Made by a program: the position numbers and the translations under genes. A DNA stretch of 8,525 bases from an uncultured Clostridia bacterium. Lineage in GTDB: Bacteria > Bacillota > Clostridia > Oscillospirales > CAG-272. Numbering within the stretch: the first letter of the stretch is position 1; each line of letters begins with the position of its first letter. The stretch is taken from positions 1 through 8,525 of the forward strand of contig CAJGEA010000077.1 in the NCBI GenBank assembly GCA_904502015.1, written 5' to 3'. This document shows, piece by piece, positions 6,762 through 8,525 of the stretch. A model generated the notes under the pieces. It did no database searches and was not told the origin of the DNA. It saw only the letters and a list, made by a program, of their open reading frames with translations.

Positions 6762-8057
6762 ATGAAAAACCGTTACCTGGTCCTGTTTGTAGCCCTGCTG
6801 GTCATCGGTAGCCTGCTTCTCGTTGCCTGTGGCGACAAGAACGACAAGCCCGCTGACACCAAGGCCCCCACCGCTGCTCAGACCGAGCCCGCCACCGATC
6901 CCGCTGAGGACACCACCGTTCCCGCTGAGGACGACACCACCGCTCCCGCCGAGGACGACACCACCGTTCCCGCTGAGGACGACACCACCGCTCCCGCCGA
7001 GGAGACCACCTCTCCCGCTGAGGAGACCACCGTTCCCGCTGAGGAGACCACCGTTCCCGCTGAGGAGACCACCGCTCCCGCTGAGGACGACACCACCGTT
7101 CCTGAGGAAGAAACCACCGAACCCGACGTAGTCCTTCCCTACGACTACTGGCAGGACGTCCTGTTCTACGTTCCCCACGTTTCCTTTGACGAGGTAAAGG
7201 TGAACAGCATTGCAGGCACCAACATCAAGCCCGCTGACGGTGAGACCGCTACCGTCTCCAACACCGTCTCCACCCTGTACGTTTGGGGTTGGGCTGCCGT
7301 CATGGAAGAAGCCTATGAGTTTGGCTATGTTATTGATGACGGTGAGATCGTTATGGATCCCGCTTTCACCTTCGAGGCTGAGCAGGGCGTTATTGACGCT
7401 ATCGCCGGCGTTGGCGGCATTGCAGGCAACCGTTTTGCCATCGCCGTTGACGTTGCCGCTCTTGAGGGCGAGCACAACATCAAGGCTCTCGTTCAGCTGG
7501 ACGGCGTGTACGTCATCGTCGCTGAATTCAACATCAACAAGGACGGTGTAACCGAGACCACCCCCGAGGATGATGAAGAGCCCTCTACCCCCTCTAACGC
7601 TGTGGTTGTCGATCTCGCTACTCTGGCAGATCAGGTCGGTTACAGACCCAACTTTGCCCCTGCCGGCTACACTAAGCCCCTCTTCGTGCTGGGTTACGGC
7701 TGTTACATCGATCTGGGCGAGATGGACCTCTCCAAGTATACCACCGTTCGCATCCTGTACGGTTGCGACGGCAGCCCCGCCACTCAGGAGAACTTTGGCG
7801 CACTGAACGGCGATGCTCCCATCGGCCTGAAGAGCACCGCTACCTACTACGGCAACTCCGGTACCTACGAGATGGACGGCGATATCGCCCACGCCGACAT
7901 GGTCTTCAGCTCCGACGCTTGGGCAAGCGGTGCAAGATGGGTTGAGATCGACCTGACGAACATCGACTACACCGGCAACGTCTACGTAGCCGCACACAAC
8001 CCCGCGAACACCCAGATTGCTATCTCTGCCATCGAGTTCATTCCTGCTGAGGCTTAA
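6762..8057 (+). CDS. Surface lipoprotein with PAE(D)DTT stalk and two beta-rich domains
   Basis: 431 residues, not recognised as a named family. The signal peptide starts MKNRYLVL and ends with lipobox LVAC, with C23 as the lipidated residue. The stalk (24-125) contains ten tandem seven- or eight-residue units of the form PAE(D)DTT(V/A) (residues 47-120). The first folded domain (about 128-260) has LYVWGWAA (172-179), FGYVIDDG (187-194) and FAIAVDVAALEGEHNIKAL (225-243). It aligns by eye with domain A of the previous lipoprotein. A short acidic linker (264-277) leads to a second domain (280-429), with GYGCYIDLGEMDLSKYTTV (311-329), WVEIDLTNIDYTGNVYVAA (393-411) and IAISAIEFIP at the end. This pattern is typical of jelly-roll carbohydrate-binding-like modules, but no family can be named from sequence alone. 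It has its own promoter, leader hairpin and a strong terminator, and shares its leader and signal peptide with the next gene. Confidence 0.87.
   Translation: MKNRYLVLFVALLVIGSLLLVACGDKNDKPADTKAPTAAQTEPATDPAEDTTVPAEDDTTAPAEDDTTVPAEDDTTAPAEETTSPAEETTVPAEETTVPAEETTAPAEDDTTVPEEETTEPDVVLPYDYWQDVLFYVPHVSFDEVKVNSIAGTNIKPADGETATVSNTVSTLYVWGWAAVMEEAYEFGYVIDDGEIVMDPAFTFEAEQGVIDAIAGVGGIAGNRFAIAVDVAALEGEHNIKALVQLDGVYVIVAEFNINKDGVTETTPEDDEEPSTPSNAVVVDLATLADQVGYRPNFAPAGYTKPLFVLGYGCYIDLGEMDLSKYTTVRILYGCDGSPATQENFGALNGDAPIGLKSTATYYGNSGTYEMDGDIAHADMVFSSDAWASGARWVEIDLTNIDYTGNVYVAAHNPANTQIAISAIEFIPAEA
6900..7121 (+). repeat. 21/24-bp tandem repeat encoding the PAE(D)DTT stalk
   Basis: Ten in-frame units of the form CCCGCTGAG (GAC)GACACCACC GTT/GCT alternate between 24 and 21 bases: four GAC-containing units (one short), four GAG units, another GAC unit and a diverged last one (from 7101). 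Two adjacent units near 7020-7060 are identical. The three-base differences keep the frame. Confidence 0.9.
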
Positions 8058-8067
8058 TTAAAACCCG

Positions 8068-8107
8068 AAAGGGGTTGTCCCGCATCACACGGGGCAGCCC
8101 CTTTTTT
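8068..8107 (+). terminator. Strong intrinsic terminator of second lipoprotein gene
   Basis: AAAGGGGTTGTCCCG (8068-8082) pairs with CGGGGCAGCCCCTTT (8090-8104) over 15 uninterrupted pairs including two G-T pairs, with a 7-base loop. It is followed by six T residues (8102-8107). It begins 10 bases after the stop codon. The A-rich 5' side means it could also act in the opposite direction. Confidence 0.95.
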
Positions 8108-8161
8108 CTGTGATCCACACGGCTTCCCCAACCGAAAGATCTAATCCCAGCAAATTCTGTA

Positions 8162-8190
8162 TTGACTTTCTCTATCGAGCATGGTATAAT
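8162..8190 (+). promoter_or_regulatory. Promoter of third lipoprotein gene (extended -10)
   Basis: TTGACT (8162-8167), 17 bases, TATAAT (8185-8190), with TGG before the -10. The start of transcription is expected near 8197. It is nearly the same as the promoter at 6658, including the ATTGAC and CATGGTATAATA flanks. Confidence 0.92.
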
Positions 8191-8198
8191 AAGGATAC

Positions 8199-8233
8199 TT
8201 TGATGTCGCAACTCTCCGAGTGGCGGCATCAAA
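8199..8233 (+). promoter_or_regulatory. 5'-terminal stem-loop of third lipoprotein mRNA
   Basis: TTTGATGTCGC (8199-8209) pairs with GCGGCATCAAA (8223-8233) over 11 pairs with one G-T. Within the loop ACTC and GAGT add four more pairs. It begins about 2 bases after the predicted transcription start. It shares the outer arms with the hairpin at 6695 but differs inside, with pairing kept. Confidence 0.78.
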
Positions 8234-8258
8234 TACGAAAAAAACAAGGAGATATACT

Positions 8259-8525
<267 letters not shown>

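Noticed and set aside
4775..6763. A 662-codon open frame on the minus strand, opposite the first lipoprotein gene, with Gly/Leu-rich repeats
   Set aside because: It is the antisense of the Thr/Glu/Pro repeat and codon pattern of the real gene. It has no Shine-Dalgarno or promoter and runs through the lipoprotein promoter and terminator. The plus-strand gene has a promoter, RBS, signal peptide and lipobox.
6732..7997. A 421-codon minus-strand open frame opposite the second lipoprotein gene
   Set aside because: It has the same cause: low-complexity GAG/ACC/CCC codons leave the antisense frame free of stops. The protein is a Gly/Ser/Val-rich shadow with no start signals.

Overview
The window looks like chromosomal DNA from a GC-rich member of the Clostridia (Firmicutes), probably an uncultured gut lineage. 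Three things suggest this. The nusB, xseA, xseB, ispA gene order is typical of Clostridia, and here a TsaD/Kae1 paralogue is inserted in it. The promoters are near-consensus sigma-A type and the Shine-Dalgarno sequences are strong AAGGAG. The secreted lipoproteins carry Thr/Glu/Pro-rich stalks of the kind common in gut Clostridia. The lineage is inferred from style and gene order; no marker gene settles it.

Left half, minus strand (1-3516, transcribed right to left): a compact housekeeping operon. In transcription order it encodes NusB (antitermination), a TsaD-like ATPase-fold protein, the two exonuclease VII subunits XseA and XseB, and the 5' part of a short-chain polyprenyl diphosphate synthase (IspA), which runs off the left edge. 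A strong promoter (TTGACT, 17 bp, TATAAT) sits about 55 bases upstream of nusB. Gene gaps are from -11 to 47 bases, so one transcript is likely.

Centre (3517-4796): a divergent intergenic region, then a plus-strand gene for a secreted M23 (LytM-type) zinc peptidase with all metal and catalytic histidines in place.

Right half, plus strand (4797-8525): a tandem array of at least three lipoprotein genes. Each has its own promoter (TTGACW, exactly 17 bp, TATAAT, with an extended -10 TG). Each has a stem-loop starting within a few bases of the predicted mRNA 5' end, then a TCAAAT stretch and an AAGGAG site. Each protein has a lipobox cysteine at residue 23 followed by a low-complexity stalk built on a different repeat: about 21 bp (TTTEPEV), 21/24 bp (PAE(D)DTTV) and 6 bp (TE). 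The first two carry a related beta-rich domain after the stalk but different C-terminal domains. Strong intrinsic terminators follow the first and second lipoprotein genes, so the units are insulated from each other. The third gene is cut by the right edge inside a perfect hexamer repeat.

The most interesting signal is this modular surface-lipoprotein array: a conserved promoter, 5' hairpin and signal-peptide cassette reused in front of variable stalks and domains. The stalk repeats appear to expand by slippage or unequal exchange. No mobile element, CRISPR array, tRNA or rRNA was seen.
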